Part shown: in pieces, positions 25,524 to 34,877 of the stretch
Layout of the letters: every line of letters starts with the position of its first letter
Numbering within the stretch: position 1 is the stretch's first letter
DNA from: Bog-473 sp963836605
GTDB taxonomy: Bacteria; Actinomycetota; Acidimicrobiia; Acidimicrobiales; RAAP-2
Reading direction: 5' to 3'
Assembly: GCA_963836605.1 (NCBI GenBank)
Contig: CAWIKB010000015.1
Location: 83,386-147,385, forward strand
Length of the DNA: 64,000 bases
Program-made: the position numbers and the translations under genes
Notes under the pieces: generated by a model
Database searches by the model: none
Seen by the model: only the letters and a program-made list of their open reading frames with translations
What the model was told of the DNA's origin: nothing

Positions 25524-26075
25524 TCACGAGGAATCCGCCAGGGAGACCGCTGGATCCAACCTGGCGATGGCCTCCCGAACGGTGGTGCGCAGGTCAGCAG
25601 GACAATGATGATTCCACAACGGTCCGGCGCCGTCGCCGAGAAGCAGGTTGGCCATGGCCACGCCGCGCACCGGCGTCGGCCGCGGGCTCGAGAGAAGCGT
25701 GAGCATCTCTCGCAGTTCGGACTCCACCTCCGCGATGCGGGCACGACTGATGGGGGCCCGCCCGGTGCGGACCGTCCGGGGGCGCCGGGAGACCTCCACG
25801 AGGTGCTCCCAATTCTCGACAAGTTCCCGACGGGTGGCCGGCGCGACGAGTTCGCTCGCTCGAGTGGCCAAGCGTCGATTCGACTCCGGGGACTTCCCTT
25901 GGGCGAGCTGTCGATCCAGGGAGCGCGCGAACAGATGGGCGCAGACGCGATCCCATCGTCTGACAGGACGGGTGAGATATCGCTGTGGATCCCCCGGTTC
26001 GCCGAGAAGGAGGACCGTCTCGCCCCGGGCTGGCTGCGCCGCCACCAGAGGCTCCGTCAGGCTGGATTTCTGCAT
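25524..26075 (-). CDS. Hypothetical actinobacterial protein
   Basis: I do not recognise this 183-residue protein. It is soluble, Arg- and Glu-rich and mostly helical, with VRRWDRVCAHLFARSLDRQLA near residue 40 and a C-terminal block VAMANLLLGDGAGPLWNHH near residue 135. The frame extends to 26234, but that would cover the start of the divergent AraC-type gene at 26116, so I chose the ATG at 26073-26075; 26117 is also possible. The divergent arrangement suggests a shared promoter region with the regulator. Confidence 0.5.
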   Translation of the reverse strand: MQKSSLTEPLVAAQPARGETVLLLGEPGDPQRYLTRPVRRWDRVCAHLFARSLDRQLAQGKSPESNRRLATRASELVAPATRRELVENWEHLVEVSRRPRTVRTGRAPISRARIAEVESELREMLTLLSSPRPTPVRGVAMANLLLGDGAGPLWNHHCPADLRTTVREAIARLDPAVSLADSS

Positions 26076-26115
26076 GTCTTGATGCTGCGCCTCCAACTGA
26101 ACCCCCGAAAGTGGC

Positions 26116-27177
26116 ATGATTGACTCGGTGCGCGACAAACCTGCCAACGTGTCACCCCTCGGAACGGACGACCCGAGCGCCTCCGGACCCGGGCCCGGGC
26201 CCGGGTCGAGGCCCGCCCCGCAAGACGTGGCCATCGTCGTCTACGACGGTCTCTCGCCATTCGAGTTCGGAGCGGCCTGCGAGATCTTCGGCGTCGACCG
26301 ATCCGCGGAATTCGGGGTCCCCTGGTATCGCCTCTTCATCTGCGCACCCACTCCGGGCGAAGTGACGGTGGACGGCGGCTTCACGATGCACGCGCCCCAC
26401 GGGTTGGAGTTGCTCCAACGGGCCGACACGGTGATCGTGCCACCCACCGAACGCCTCGAGCAGGTGCCCGCCGCGCTCGCCTCGGCGTTGCGACACGCCC
26501 ACGCCCGCGGGGCGCGCATCCTCTCCCTGTGCACCGGGGCATTCGTTCTGGCTGGCGCCGGCCTGCTCGACGGGAGACGCGCCACCACCCATTGGTCGGA
26601 ATGTGACGACCTGGCCCGTCTCTACCCTCGCGTGTCGGTTGATCCCTCAGTGCTCTACGTCGACGAGGGAGACATCCTGACGTCGGCCGGCAGTGCGGCC
26701 AGCATCGATCTCTGCCTGCACCTCGTCCGCCGGGACTACGGCAGCGACGTCGCGACCCAACTCGCCCGCCAGCTGGTGGTCCCGCCGCAACGCGACGGAG
26801 GGCAAGCGCAGTACATCGACGCGCCGATGCCGCAACTCGAGAGCTCCAACCTGTTCGCCGAAACCGTGGCCTGGTCGCAGGAACACCTCAACGAACCGAT
26901 TTCGGTCGAGGACCTGGCGGCCCGTGCCGCCATGAGCCCCCGGACATTCGCCCGCCGTTTCCGCGCTGGGACAGGTACCACGCCCTACCAGTGGCTCCTA
27001 CGGCAGCGGATCCAGCTGGCCCAGCGGCTTCTCGAAGTGACCGATCTGCCGGTGGAAACCGTGGCCGACCGCAGCGGGTTCTCCACGGCGGCCAACCTCC
27101 GCCAGCACTTCGGCCGGGTCCTGCACACCAGTCCCCAGGCCTATCGACGAACGTTCCAGCAACGGCGGGCCGGCTGA
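26116..27177 (+). CDS. GlxA/FtrA-type AraC transcriptional regulator with DJ-1/PfpI-like domain
   Basis: This 353-residue regulator has an N-terminal class I glutamine amidotransferase-like (DJ-1/PfpI) domain at about 35-205 (VYDGLSPFEFGAACEIFG; the nucleophile-position cysteine in ILSLCTGAFVLA near residue 141) and a C-terminal AraC domain with two HTH motifs at about 255-345 (EDLAARAAMSPRTFARRF and VETVADRSGFSTAANLRQHF). Members sense metabolites such as glycine betaine or carnitine. The start is uncertain between 26116 and later codons, because residues 1-33 are low complexity (Pro/Gly-rich). Confidence 0.9.
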   Translation: MIDSVRDKPANVSPLGTDDPSASGPGPGPGSRPAPQDVAIVVYDGLSPFEFGAACEIFGVDRSAEFGVPWYRLFICAPTPGEVTVDGGFTMHAPHGLELLQRADTVIVPPTERLEQVPAALASALRHAHARGARILSLCTGAFVLAGAGLLDGRRATTHWSECDDLARLYPRVSVDPSVLYVDEGDILTSAGSAASIDLCLHLVRRDYGSDVATQLARQLVVPPQRDGGQAQYIDAPMPQLESSNLFAETVAWSQEHLNEPISVEDLAARAAMSPRTFARRFRAGTGTTPYQWLLRQRIQLAQRLLEVTDLPVETVADRSGFSTAANLRQHFGRVLHTSPQAYRRTFQQRRAG

Positions 27178-27204
27178 CGTCCGTGTTCGACGGTCACATG
27201 CAGC

Positions 27205-29079
27205 TCAGGAGCCAGTGGCCGCCAACCGACGCAGGAGAGCAGCTTCGACGAATGAGAAGGCCTGGTCGGACGGGGGCAGCTGGCCTCGGCGGGCGGCTGA
27301 AATCGCGCTGCACGAGGTGACCACAGCCATGTGGGTGAAGGCCTGCGGCGTGTTGCCCAGCTGCTCGCCCGTCGAAGGATCAACCATCTCGGCATAGAGA
27401 CCCACGTCGTTGGCCAGCCCGAAGAGGCGGTCGAGCAGCACTTCGGCTTCATCGAGCCGTCCGGCGTGGGTCAGCGCATCGAGCAGCCAGAACGAGCACA
27501 TGAGGAAGGCCCCTTCGTCGCCCGGCAAGCCGTCAGGTGAGCGATAACGATGGACGTACCCGCCAGCGCTCAGGTCACGCTGGACCACGTCAATGGTGGA
27601 CAGGACGCGCGGATGGCCCGGTGGGAGGAAGCCGAGCGCCGGGATGAGAAGGGCAGCGGCATCGGCCAAGGGATGGCCGGCGGCCTGGACGTACCACCCG
27701 TCGGGCGAGCCCTCCGCGTGCAGCCATGCGGCAACGGCGTCGCGTTCGGCCCGCCAGAGATCAAGATCACCTTCGAGTTGCCCCGCTTCGGCCAAGCGGA
27801 CGGCGCGGTCCAGTGCCATCCAACAATTGAGCTTCGAGTGCACGAAGTGGCGCGCCGTGTCCCGAATCTCCCAGATGCCCTGATCGGGTCGCCGCCAATC
27901 GCGCACCGCCAGTTCGGCGACGCGGCGGAGGAAGTTGGCGTTCTCCACCGTGAGCTCACCACCGGCGCGCCCAAAGAGATAGCCCGCTTCGAGCAACTGA
28001 CCGAGCGAATCAAGTTGCAGCTGCCCCGCAGCACCGTTTCCGATCCGCACCGGAGCGGAGTCCCGATGACCCCCGAGGTGACCGAGGGTGAGCTCGGGGA
28101 GAAGGCGCTCCCCGGTGACTCGGTACATGATCTGGAGGTCCTCGGGTCGGCCGGCACAGGTTCGCTCCAACCAACCCTTGAAGGCGGCGGCCTCACCGAG
28201 ATATCCGAGGAGGGCCAAGGAGGCCAAGGTCAGGGTGGCATCACGGATCCAGGTGAAGCGGTAGTCCCAATTGCGCCCACCGCCGATCCATTCGGGCAAG
28301 GACGTCGTCCCCGCTGCGACAACGGCCCCGGTCGGGGCGTACGTCAGAGCCTTGAGAACCAGGGCTGATCGGTGCACCCGGCGTTCGTGGTCACCGGCGT
28401 AGCTGCATCGGTCCAGCCAGGCTTCCCAGAAGCCGATCGTTTCGGTCAATCTCCTTGCCATATCGGCCGCGTGATCACCCGCGCTGTCATGGGGCGAGTG
28501 ATTGACGGCCGGTGTCCACTCCACCTCGATCCATGCCTCGTCGCCGGCCGCAAGTTCCCATCGGGCCGTGACGTGCTGCCGGTCAACGTGCAGGTCACTG
28601 CTCGCCCGCACCCACAACGCATCGGGACCACCCACGATCGCCCCCGTCCTCGACGTCGTGGCGGTGAACCTGGGCAGAACGATGCCGTACTCGAAACGAG
28701 GCCGAAGATCGACCATCACCTCGAGCCGACCCGAGCGGCAACGAGCCCGCCGCAACACAGAGCCACGATGCTCGACCGCAGTTGGCCTGCCCGCGTCGAA
28801 TGGACCGACTGGCATGCAGTCGGTGAGTTCAAGCTCTCCATGGCTGGTCACAAAGGTCGTTGCCAAGACGTTCGTCGAAGGCAGGTAGGTGCGGCGCACT
28901 GACTGGACGTCGCCCGCCGGCGCCACGCAGAAGTATCCGGCGTCCCGGTCGAGCATTCTGGCAAACACCGAGGGTGAATCGAAGCGGGGGAAGCAGAGCC
29001 AGTCGATGGAACCGTCCCGACCGACGAGAGCCAACGAATGACAGTCGCCGATCATCCCGTAGTCGCCGATCCGGTTCAT
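27205..29079 (-). CDS. GH15 family glycosidase (glucoamylase/trehalase-like)
   Basis: This complete 624-residue GH15 protein begins MNRIGDYGMIGDCHSLAL and has SIDWLCFPRFDSPSVF near residue 25. GGGRNWDYRFTWIRDATL follows near residue 265 and APTGAVVAAGTTSLPE near residue 245. The fold is an N-terminal beta-sandwich and a C-terminal (alpha/alpha)6 barrel that hydrolyses alpha-glucosides such as trehalose. A related gene is cut off at the left window edge. The start ATG (29077-29079) is preceded by GGGGG; an upstream in-frame TTG/GTG-type start is less likely. It is convergent with the AraC-type gene with a 27-bp gap. Confidence 0.92.
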   Translation of the reverse strand: MNRIGDYGMIGDCHSLALVGRDGSIDWLCFPRFDSPSVFARMLDRDAGYFCVAPAGDVQSVRRTYLPSTNVLATTFVTSHGELELTDCMPVGPFDAGRPTAVEHRGSVLRRARCRSGRLEVMVDLRPRFEYGIVLPRFTATTSRTGAIVGGPDALWVRASSDLHVDRQHVTARWELAAGDEAWIEVEWTPAVNHSPHDSAGDHAADMARRLTETIGFWEAWLDRCSYAGDHERRVHRSALVLKALTYAPTGAVVAAGTTSLPEWIGGGRNWDYRFTWIRDATLTLASLALLGYLGEAAAFKGWLERTCAGRPEDLQIMYRVTGERLLPELTLGHLGGHRDSAPVRIGNGAAGQLQLDSLGQLLEAGYLFGRAGGELTVENANFLRRVAELAVRDWRRPDQGIWEIRDTARHFVHSKLNCWMALDRAVRLAEAGQLEGDLDLWRAERDAVAAWLHAEGSPDGWYVQAAGHPLADAAALLIPALGFLPPGHPRVLSTIDVVQRDLSAGGYVHRYRSPDGLPGDEGAFLMCSFWLLDALTHAGRLDEAEVLLDRLFGLANDVGLYAEMVDPSTGEQLGNTPQAFTHMAVVTSCSAISAARRGQLPPSDQAFSFVEAALLRRLAATGS

Positions 29080-29148
29080 CGTGCCCCCGGTCTCCTCTGC
29101 CCCACCCCGCACCTGCCGCAACATCGATCCGGGGTGGCGCGGGTTCTG

Positions 29149-30021
29149 TCAGTTCGATGCTTTCATTTCGAACCACAACCCACCATTCAAATTGATGTCA
29201 TTGCCGCTGGCCTGGCCCGGAGCAGCATCTCCGACATAGGTGTAGAGCGGATGCCTCTCGTAGGTGACCTGCATCTGACCATCTGACCGCGTAATGACGC
29301 CCACCTTGCCCTTGACATCCGGATCGGCCATTGGGCTCCCGGTGACCGGTGGCCAGTAGGCGGCGCACGTCCCGTAGCAGGTCGACCTGGTCGGCGTATC
29401 GGGGGCAAACCAGTAGAGCGTGTACCCCCGGGCATCGGTCAACACCGCCACACCGTGGATCTTCGTGATCTTCAGAAGCGCTCTCGTCGAGCCGGTGCTC
29501 ATCGAGGTCGGTCCGCTGGCCGCCAGGCTGATGGCCAACAGCACGGCTGCCAGCAGCGAGCACGTCGCGACCACCCACCGGGCTCCGGGGATCCCGGCCC
29601 GGAGCCGGTCGGCCAGGTGCCTCCCGTCGGGGTCCGGCCCCGCCGCCCGGCGCGGCTCGCCTGAGCCAAGCGCGATCGTTGCCAGCGCCGCAAAGGCCCC
29701 TATCTCGACCAGCGCGGCCACGATTCCCGCAGTCGTGCGAACCTCCCGGAACCCGAAGAGGCCGACCCAGAGCGACAGCAGGTAACCGGCGAGCGTCGAG
29801 AGGGCGAACCCGGCGCCCAGCGCTGCGACCAGGCGGCTTCCAGTGACGAGCACGATCGCGCCGAGTCCGAACGCGGCTATCACCTGCAGCAGGAACAGCC
29901 AACCGATCGTCGGGAGAGTCCGGTAACCGGTCAGGTAGAGGTCAAGGTGTATCGCCCCGGTTGCGAAGAGCAATCCGGCCCCGAGCACCTGCAGCACAAG
30001 CCGCCGCCCATCGCGCGCCAC
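29149..30021 (-). CDS. Membrane protein with exported PF03640 (secreted repeat) domain
   Basis: This 290-residue protein has four membrane helices at about 8-110, a short cytoplasmic Arg-rich loop, a fifth helix near residue 155, then an exported C-terminal domain of the PF03640 type (VLTDARGYTLYWFAPDT, CYGTCAAYWPPVTG with two cysteines, VTYERHPLYTYVGD). A similar domain is found alone in the first gene of the same operon (31803-32342). The GTG at 30019-30021 is chosen because the longer frame would overlap DoxX; the gap to DoxX is 23 bp. The function of the domain is unknown; a redox or heme-related role has been suggested for such proteins only by context. Confidence 0.78.
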   Translation of the reverse strand: MARDGRRLVLQVLGAGLLFATGAIHLDLYLTGYRTLPTIGWLFLLQVIAAFGLGAIVLVTGSRLVAALGAGFALSTLAGYLLSLWVGLFGFREVRTTAGIVAALVEIGAFAALATIALGSGEPRRAAGPDPDGRHLADRLRAGIPGARWVVATCSLLAAVLLAISLAASGPTSMSTGSTRALLKITKIHGVAVLTDARGYTLYWFAPDTPTRSTCYGTCAAYWPPVTGSPMADPDVKGKVGVITRSDGQMQVTYERHPLYTYVGDAAPGQASGNDINLNGGLWFEMKASN

Positions 30022-30044
30022 GCCGTGTGAGGTCCGAAGCGTTG

Positions 30045-30569
30045 TCAGCTGGGAGCCGTCTCCACCGCCACAAGGCGTCGCTCCAGCAACGCGTCGATGC
30101 TGAATCGGCCAGAACCGAACACCGCAACCATCAGCGCAAGGGCGGCGAGCGCCAGGTTCAACTGATAGCCAGGAGGGTCCGTCCTCGAGTTGATCCCGGT
30201 CGCCCACGTCACGGTGATCATCGCCATCACCATGTCCCCGAACAGGGCTACACCGGCGAGACGCGAGGCGAGGCCGAGGCCGAGCGCCACGCCCCCGCCG
30301 AATTCGATCACGCCACCCAGGACGGCGAACAGTCCACCCGGATGCAGATGGGCAGTTTCCGAAAAATAGAGAGCCGTCCCGTGAATACCCGGGCCGTTGA
30401 ACGACCCGAAGAGCTTCCCGGCGCCGTAGTAGATGAAGATCCAGGCGAGCGCGATACGCGCGGCCAGCAGGACACAGTCGGCCGGGAGCGCCGCGGTGCG
30501 AGAGCTGACAACGGCCGCCAACAGTGTCCGACCGTTGCGTCCGGGCGTCTGCAGCGATGTCGTCACCAT
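30045..30569 (-). CDS. DoxX family membrane protein
   Basis: This 174-residue protein has four helices and the DoxX pattern ALAWIFIYYGAGKLFGSFNG near residue 40, then GVIEFGGGVALGLGL near residue 85. DoxX-type proteins are quinone- or redox-related membrane subunits of varied roles. The ATG at 30567-30569 overlaps the stop codon of the hydroxylase gene by one base (TGATG), so translation is coupled. It is the third gene of a four-gene operon. Confidence 0.85.
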   Translation of the reverse strand: MVTTSLQTPGRNGRTLLAAVVSSRTAALPADCVLLAARIALAWIFIYYGAGKLFGSFNGPGIHGTALYFSETAHLHPGGLFAVLGGVIEFGGGVALGLGLASRLAGVALFGDMVMAMITVTWATGINSRTDPPGYQLNLALAALALMVAVFGSGRFSIDALLERRLVAVETAPS

Positions 30570-31774
30570 CAAGCCACCTCGCATTCCTCCGCAGCGTCTC
30601 TCGGTGAGAGTCTCACACAAGGTGGGCTGCCTGGCGACGGTGCGTCCGCGTGACCTGTTGGGAGACGAGTTCGTGGCGAGATCGAAGAAAGCTCCGTGTG
30701 CCCGGGCATCGGGCGAAATGGCGCGACGAGTTGCGCGGCCAAGACCGAGAGATGCCGCGGTCGCGGTCCCGCCTGTTCGACGATCAGGGGTCGACCCGGC
30801 AGTCCGGTGTCGGTCCTGATCGTGTCTGCCGTCGGGAACACGGCCCGGTGGAAGAGCTGGTCCCAGATCGTCAATGCGAAGCCCAGGTTCACATCCTGTG
30901 GTCCGTCCAACTTGTGGTGCTGGCGGTGATAGTTCGGACTGACCATGATCCGTCCCAGTAGCCCGAAACCCAGGCGGGTGTTCGAGTGCGCGAACGCCAC
31001 GATCCCACCGTAGATGACGAGCAACGTTATCGACAGCGTACCGTTGGCCAGGAGTACCAACCCTGGAACCAGCGCGAGGAGATAGGACACATGAATGAGT
31101 GGATGGGTGCGGAAAACGGTGAGCACGCTCATGTCCTCTTGCGAGTGGTGTAGCTCATGGAAGCGCCACAGCATTCGGACGCGGTGATTCGCGAGATGGA
31201 CAAACCAGTTGCAAAAGTCCATCGCGACGAAGATCACGGCAATCGCACCCCAGCGCGGCAACGTGCCCATCCTCGGCAGGACGATCCAAGGGAGCGCGGT
31301 GCGCACAACCTCCATGAACGAGAGGGTGAGTGCAGTCACCAGCGGAACCACAATCGTCGCGTTCAACACGGTGTAGAGCAGGTCCTGACGGTAACCCCGG
31401 GCGAAGAGCGGTCGCGGTTGCGCCGGCCAAATCCGCTCCACCACGAGAAAGGCACCGACGATCGCCAGAGCCAGCGGACCGACCACGACGACGCGCAGAC
31501 TGGTCACCGACCCGGCGAAGGCACCCCCGCCCCAGTGCGTGGACCAACCGATCGCCACCAGGATGGCGGCCACAGCCGCAATCCAGCACGCCGGGAGGTA
31601 GGCCCGCGATGAGAGCGCTGACCGCATGGACCGTGGCCGTGTGGCTTCCCGACTCCTTGACTCCATTTCCACCGAACCGCCGGGCACTTCCACCTGAGTG
31701 CGCGCCCCTTCCACCGGGGTGCGCGCCCCTTCCACCGGAGCACGAGGCGGCGGCGCGGTTACGACAAGGGACAT
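30569..31774 (-). CDS. Sterol desaturase / fatty acid hydroxylase superfamily protein
   Basis: This 401-residue membrane di-iron enzyme has the three histidine motifs of the fatty acid hydroxylase superfamily: HLANH near residue 200, HELHHS about 15 residues later and NYHRQHHK near residue 285. Four helices precede and surround the motifs. It probably hydroxylates or desaturates a lipid tail. The N-terminal 60 residues contain a repeated PVEGART unit. The chosen start is the ATG at 31772-31774, 28 bp after the PF03640 gene; an upstream GTG is possible. Confidence 0.85.
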   Translation of the reverse strand: MSLVVTAPPPRAPVEGARTPVEGARTQVEVPGGSVEMESRSREATRPRSMRSALSSRAYLPACWIAAVAAILVAIGWSTHWGGGAFAGSVTSLRVVVVGPLALAIVGAFLVVERIWPAQPRPLFARGYRQDLLYTVLNATIVVPLVTALTLSFMEVVRTALPWIVLPRMGTLPRWGAIAVIFVAMDFCNWFVHLANHRVRMLWRFHELHHSQEDMSVLTVFRTHPLIHVSYLLALVPGLVLLANGTLSITLLVIYGGIVAFAHSNTRLGFGLLGRIMVSPNYHRQHHKLDGPQDVNLGFALTIWDQLFHRAVFPTADTIRTDTGLPGRPLIVEQAGPRPRHLSVLAAQLVAPFRPMPGHTELSSISPRTRLPTGHADAPSPGSPPCVRLSPRDAAEECEVA

Positions 31775-31802
31775 GACAACGGTGCAGACCCGTACCCCGC
31801 CA

Positions 31803-32342
31803 CTAGAACGATGCTCCTCCCGAGCCAGCAGTTGCCCCACCGGAGCCTGAGTTCGAGGTCGAGCTGGATGAGGCCGCCTTTGCGGTGACGACGGTCGACC
31901 ACTTGCCCCACGCGTCCGTCAGATTTCCATGCACTTGACCGGCCGCAGAGTCTCCGGCGAAGTAATAGAGCGGCTTACCCGCATAGGTCACCTGAAGGGT
32001 GCCGCCGCTCCGCTTCACTGTGCCAAGCTTCGCTGCGTTCACACCGGTTCCGGCCTTCGCCTTCGACACGCCCCCGGGCAGCACGAGCGCGGGCCAGATC
32101 TTCAAGCACTGGGCCGCACAGGCTGTCTTGCTCGCCTTCAGGGTGTAGAGCGTCTTGCCGCTCACGAGGATCGTTCCGAGTTGGGCATTCTTGGTGGTTG
32201 AGACCACCACGCTCGCCGCAGCCCCCGCGGGCCCGGCGGCGGCGGCCGAAGCGGAGAGTCCACCCACGGCCAAGATGGCGCCCGCCATTCCTGCTCTTTG
32301 GATCCTGCGATGTGATCCTCGGGCTTGCTTCGTGTGCTCCAT
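31803..32342 (-). CDS. Secreted PF03640 (Lipoprotein_15-type repeat) protein
   Basis: This 179-residue exported protein has a signal peptide (AGMAGAILAVGGLSASAAAAG, cut near residue 36; no lipobox cysteine seen) and a single PF03640 unit: ILVSGKTLYTLKAS, CAAQCLKIWPALV with two cysteines, and LQVTYAGKPLYYFAGD. The tail is Ser/Gly-rich. The start ATG at 32340-32342 has GAGGAG 9 nt upstream. It heads the operon with the hydroxylase, DoxX and a membrane protein carrying the same domain, which suggests these four work on one envelope process. Confidence 0.82.
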   Translation of the reverse strand: MEHTKQARGSHRRIQRAGMAGAILAVGGLSASAAAAGPAGAAASVVVSTTKNAQLGTILVSGKTLYTLKASKTACAAQCLKIWPALVLPGGVSKAKAGTGVNAAKLGTVKRSGGTLQVTYAGKPLYYFAGDSAAGQVHGNLTDAWGKWSTVVTAKAASSSSTSNSGSGGATAGSGGASF

Positions 32343-32532
32343 GTCCTTCGTCTCCTCGTCCTGTGTTCGCTTCCGATTAGCATGCACTACGGACGAGCTC
32401 GGCGAAAAGATCGATCTGCAGAAAAGTTCTTGCCATTTGTCCTGCGTATCGGCTGTGGCCGAGGGAGCCACGCCGGCGAACCGCATATCCACTGAACGTC
32501 AGGAGCGCGCACTTGGTCTCCTCGGGCCCGGA

Positions 32533-33285
32533 CTACCAGATGCCGGGGATCAACCTCCAACGGACCCTGCGGCAATAGGCGTCGTACTGCTCGCTGGCAC
32601 CGAGCACGCGTTCCTCGACCAGAGCCCGGCCAACGTTGCAACTCGACGCGAACAGCATCACGAGGGCGTTTCGCACCGACAGGCTCTGCAGGAGATACCC
32701 GGATTGGAGAAAGAGGTACGAGGCGTAGATGGGATGCCGGACGACGGCGTAGGGGCCCCGTCGCACCAACCCCCTGTCCGCGGCGACAAAGCCGAAGGAA
32801 CGGCCGAGGGCCAGGAAGGACATGATTCCGATCGCGAGGCCGAGAAGCTGGAAGACGAGCCCAGCATTGATGCCCCACTGCGGATGAGCGCCGACCGGCC
32901 GCAACAAGACACCGGCAAATGTTCCGCCGAAGGCAAGGAGCCAATCGCGCAACCGGCGACTCACCGTCAGCGCCGGGCGCCGGACAAGGTAGGCAACCAC
33001 GACCCACATCTGCTCGGCAAAGAACACCACGCCGATCAAGCGGTGCGTCTGCAGATAGGCCTGCAATGTGGCCCACGCGAAGAGCACGGCGCCGCCCGCG
33101 CCGATGAGGTTCGCTGAGATCCTGATGAGCCGCTCTGCTCGCGGAGAAAGGCCCTCGGGTTCCAGCCAGCGCCGCAGGGTGGAGGCCGGCGGCTTCGGGC
33201 GGCCGACCGACTGGCGAGAGGAATCAGCGAGTGCGCCAGCGACTTCTGGTCCGTCGGAATCGCGACTACTGCTGTGCCAAGGCAT
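32533..33285 (-). CDS. Isoprenylcysteine carboxyl methyltransferase (ICMT)-like membrane protein
   Basis: This 250-residue protein has about five or six helices and the C-terminal ICMT/PEMT-type signature RRGPYAVVRHPIYASYLF near residue 175, then VEERVLG...YDAYCRRVRWRLIPGIW at the end. Such bacterial proteins bind SAM and methylate small molecules or lipids; the substrate is unknown. The ATG at 33283-33285 is chosen; the longer frame to 33426 lacks support. The next gene on the same strand begins 190 bp downstream. Confidence 0.8.
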   Translation of the reverse strand: MPWHSSSRDSDGPEVAGALADSSRQSVGRPKPPASTLRRWLEPEGLSPRAERLIRISANLIGAGGAVLFAWATLQAYLQTHRLIGVVFFAEQMWVVVAYLVRRPALTVSRRLRDWLLAFGGTFAGVLLRPVGAHPQWGINAGLVFQLLGLAIGIMSFLALGRSFGFVAADRGLVRRGPYAVVRHPIYASYLFLQSGYLLQSLSVRNALVMLFASSCNVGRALVEERVLGASEQYDAYCRRVRWRLIPGIW

Positions 33286-33494
33286 GAGGGGCACCACCTT
33301 TGAGCGTTGGCAGCATAACTCGCACCGTCGTGAGGGTCCGTTCTCGAGCGGCTGCGCTTCGTTGACCCCCTCTGCCACATGCTGGCGGGCCACGGGGTCA
33401 GAGAGGGTGTACCGCCTGAACCTCACGAAGATCGTGATGGACTCGCGGTTGAACCCCTATAGCAATGTCGTTGCTGCGAAATTCGCCAAGCGAA

Positions 33495-34061
33495 CTACAC
33501 GGATCGACCGAGGAATGCGGCCAAGCGGTCAGCTGCGCACGCACCCCTTGGGACCACTCCCTCTGGGCCGAATGCGGCCTCGCCGTCCGGGCCCCGCATC
33601 TCCGAGGTCACCGTCGCCTTCGCCTCCTCGAGCAGCTCGGCGGCGAGTCCGGGGGCGATATCGGTGGAACCCCCGGTGGCATGGGCCAGGTCCCACGCGT
33701 GGGCGAGTTGATCGCTCGCCACGAAGAACATGAGGAAACCCCCTGGTCGCTCTCCAAATGGAAACTCGACCAGTCTCTCCAATGCCCCCGGTGACCCAAA
33801 GGCCTCGAGCGCCACTTTGGACGTCTCGTCGTGTGCAGCAACGAAGTCGCCGGCGGCGAAATCCACGTCGACGGAGGTCTCCCTGCCTCCGACCCGCGAT
33901 GCCGCGAATCGAGGAGCACCAACGACATGGTTGACCAGGGCTCGGACATCCCACGAGTGGCAGGGCGTCGCAGCGTCGAGCCGCTCCGTGTCAACCCTGT
34001 TCAATTCACCTCTGGCAGCTCCGAAGGCAGCCGCGAGCGAATCAGTTGAAAGGAAGGGCAT
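33495..34061 (-). CDS. TIGR03086 family metal-binding protein (DinB-like / mycothiol-dependent maleylpyruvate isomerase type)
   Basis: This 188-residue four-helix protein has the conserved ATPCHSWDVRALVNHVVG near residue 31 and SDQLAHAWDLAHATG near residue 115, whose histidines form the metal site of the DinB/MDMPI fold. The TIGR03086 group is typical of mycothiol-making actinobacteria and may use mycothiol as cofactor. The C-terminus ends ADRLAAFLGR as usual for the family. It stands alone between the ICMT-like gene and the YdeI gene. Confidence 0.88.
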   Translation of the reverse strand: MPFLSTDSLAAAFGAARGELNRVDTERLDAATPCHSWDVRALVNHVVGAPRFAASRVGGRETSVDVDFAAGDFVAAHDETSKVALEAFGSPGALERLVEFPFGERPGGFLMFFVASDQLAHAWDLAHATGGSTDIAPGLAAELLEEAKATVTSEMRGPDGEAAFGPEGVVPRGACAADRLAAFLGRSV

Positions 34062-34183
34062 GGCAACTCCTGGTGGGACGACAGCAGGCCACGTCAGAGA
34101 TCAGCGACCTCGAGCGCATCGCTCAATCCTACGGTGTGGTTCGCGAATTGGGGCAACTCCCTGTTTGCAACAATCCAGTGCAT

Positions 34184-34774
34184 CTACGCAGACCGTGGGC
34201 CTTGCGGGTGGATGATCTCGCCTCGGGCCAGCATCTCCACGAACTGCTCGATGCGCCTGGCTCGGGTCTCGATCTTCTTTGCGCTGCCGATCCGATAGAG
34301 GATGGAGTACCGGTTGGCGCTTGTGAGCGTCCGAAACGCTGCCTGCGCGCGAGGATTTGCCGTCAGGGCGTCGGCCAGGTCCTCTGGAACCTCGATGCTG
34401 GCTTGCCCGGCGTACGCCGCATCCCATCGGCCATCCGCTTTCGCCTGCCGAACCTCCTTGTCCCCTGATCGATGCATCCGGCCGGACGTGCTCAACCTTT
34501 CGGCGATGGCGACGTTCCGTTGCGACCAAAGGCTCCGCGACTTTCGAGGTGTGAAGCGTCGCCGGAACGTTGCCTCGTCACGACGCTCGAGCTGCCCATC
34601 GACCCAGCCAAAACAGAGTGCCTCGTCGAGTGCCTCGTCGTACGAGAGCGCTGTCGGATGAGTCGTGCCTTTCTTGGCCAAAACCAGCCGAACACCAGGT
34701 GACGTGGAGTGCTCGCCACTCAACCAGCTGCGCCATGCCGCCACATCAGTGACCAGGAGCTCTGGAAGGTCCAC
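34184..34774 (-). CDS. YdeI/OmpD-associated family protein
   Basis: This 196-residue protein has the YdeI-family pattern YDEALDEALCFGWVDGQLERRDEATFRRRFTPRKSRSLWSQRN split over residues about 45-87, and a C-terminal YdeI region with PRAQAAFRTLTSANRYSILYRI near residue 143. Family members are small proteins of unclear role, some linked to peptide resistance. The gene stands alone. No Shine-Dalgarno is obvious before the ATG. Confidence 0.88.
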   Translation of the reverse strand: MDLPELLVTDVAAWRSWLSGEHSTSPGVRLVLAKKGTTHPTALSYDEALDEALCFGWVDGQLERRDEATFRRRFTPRKSRSLWSQRNVAIAERLSTSGRMHRSGDKEVRQAKADGRWDAAYAGQASIEVPEDLADALTANPRAQAAFRTLTSANRYSILYRIGSAKKIETRARRIEQFVEMLARGEIIHPQGPRSA

Positions 34775-34877
34775 GGCCTCAGGGTATCGGGACGTGCCAA
34801 AACGGCCGACCGGTTCCTCGGTCTGGCGAGACTAGAGTGTCCACACGTTCTACGGTCACGGTTCCTCGATCGCCCTG

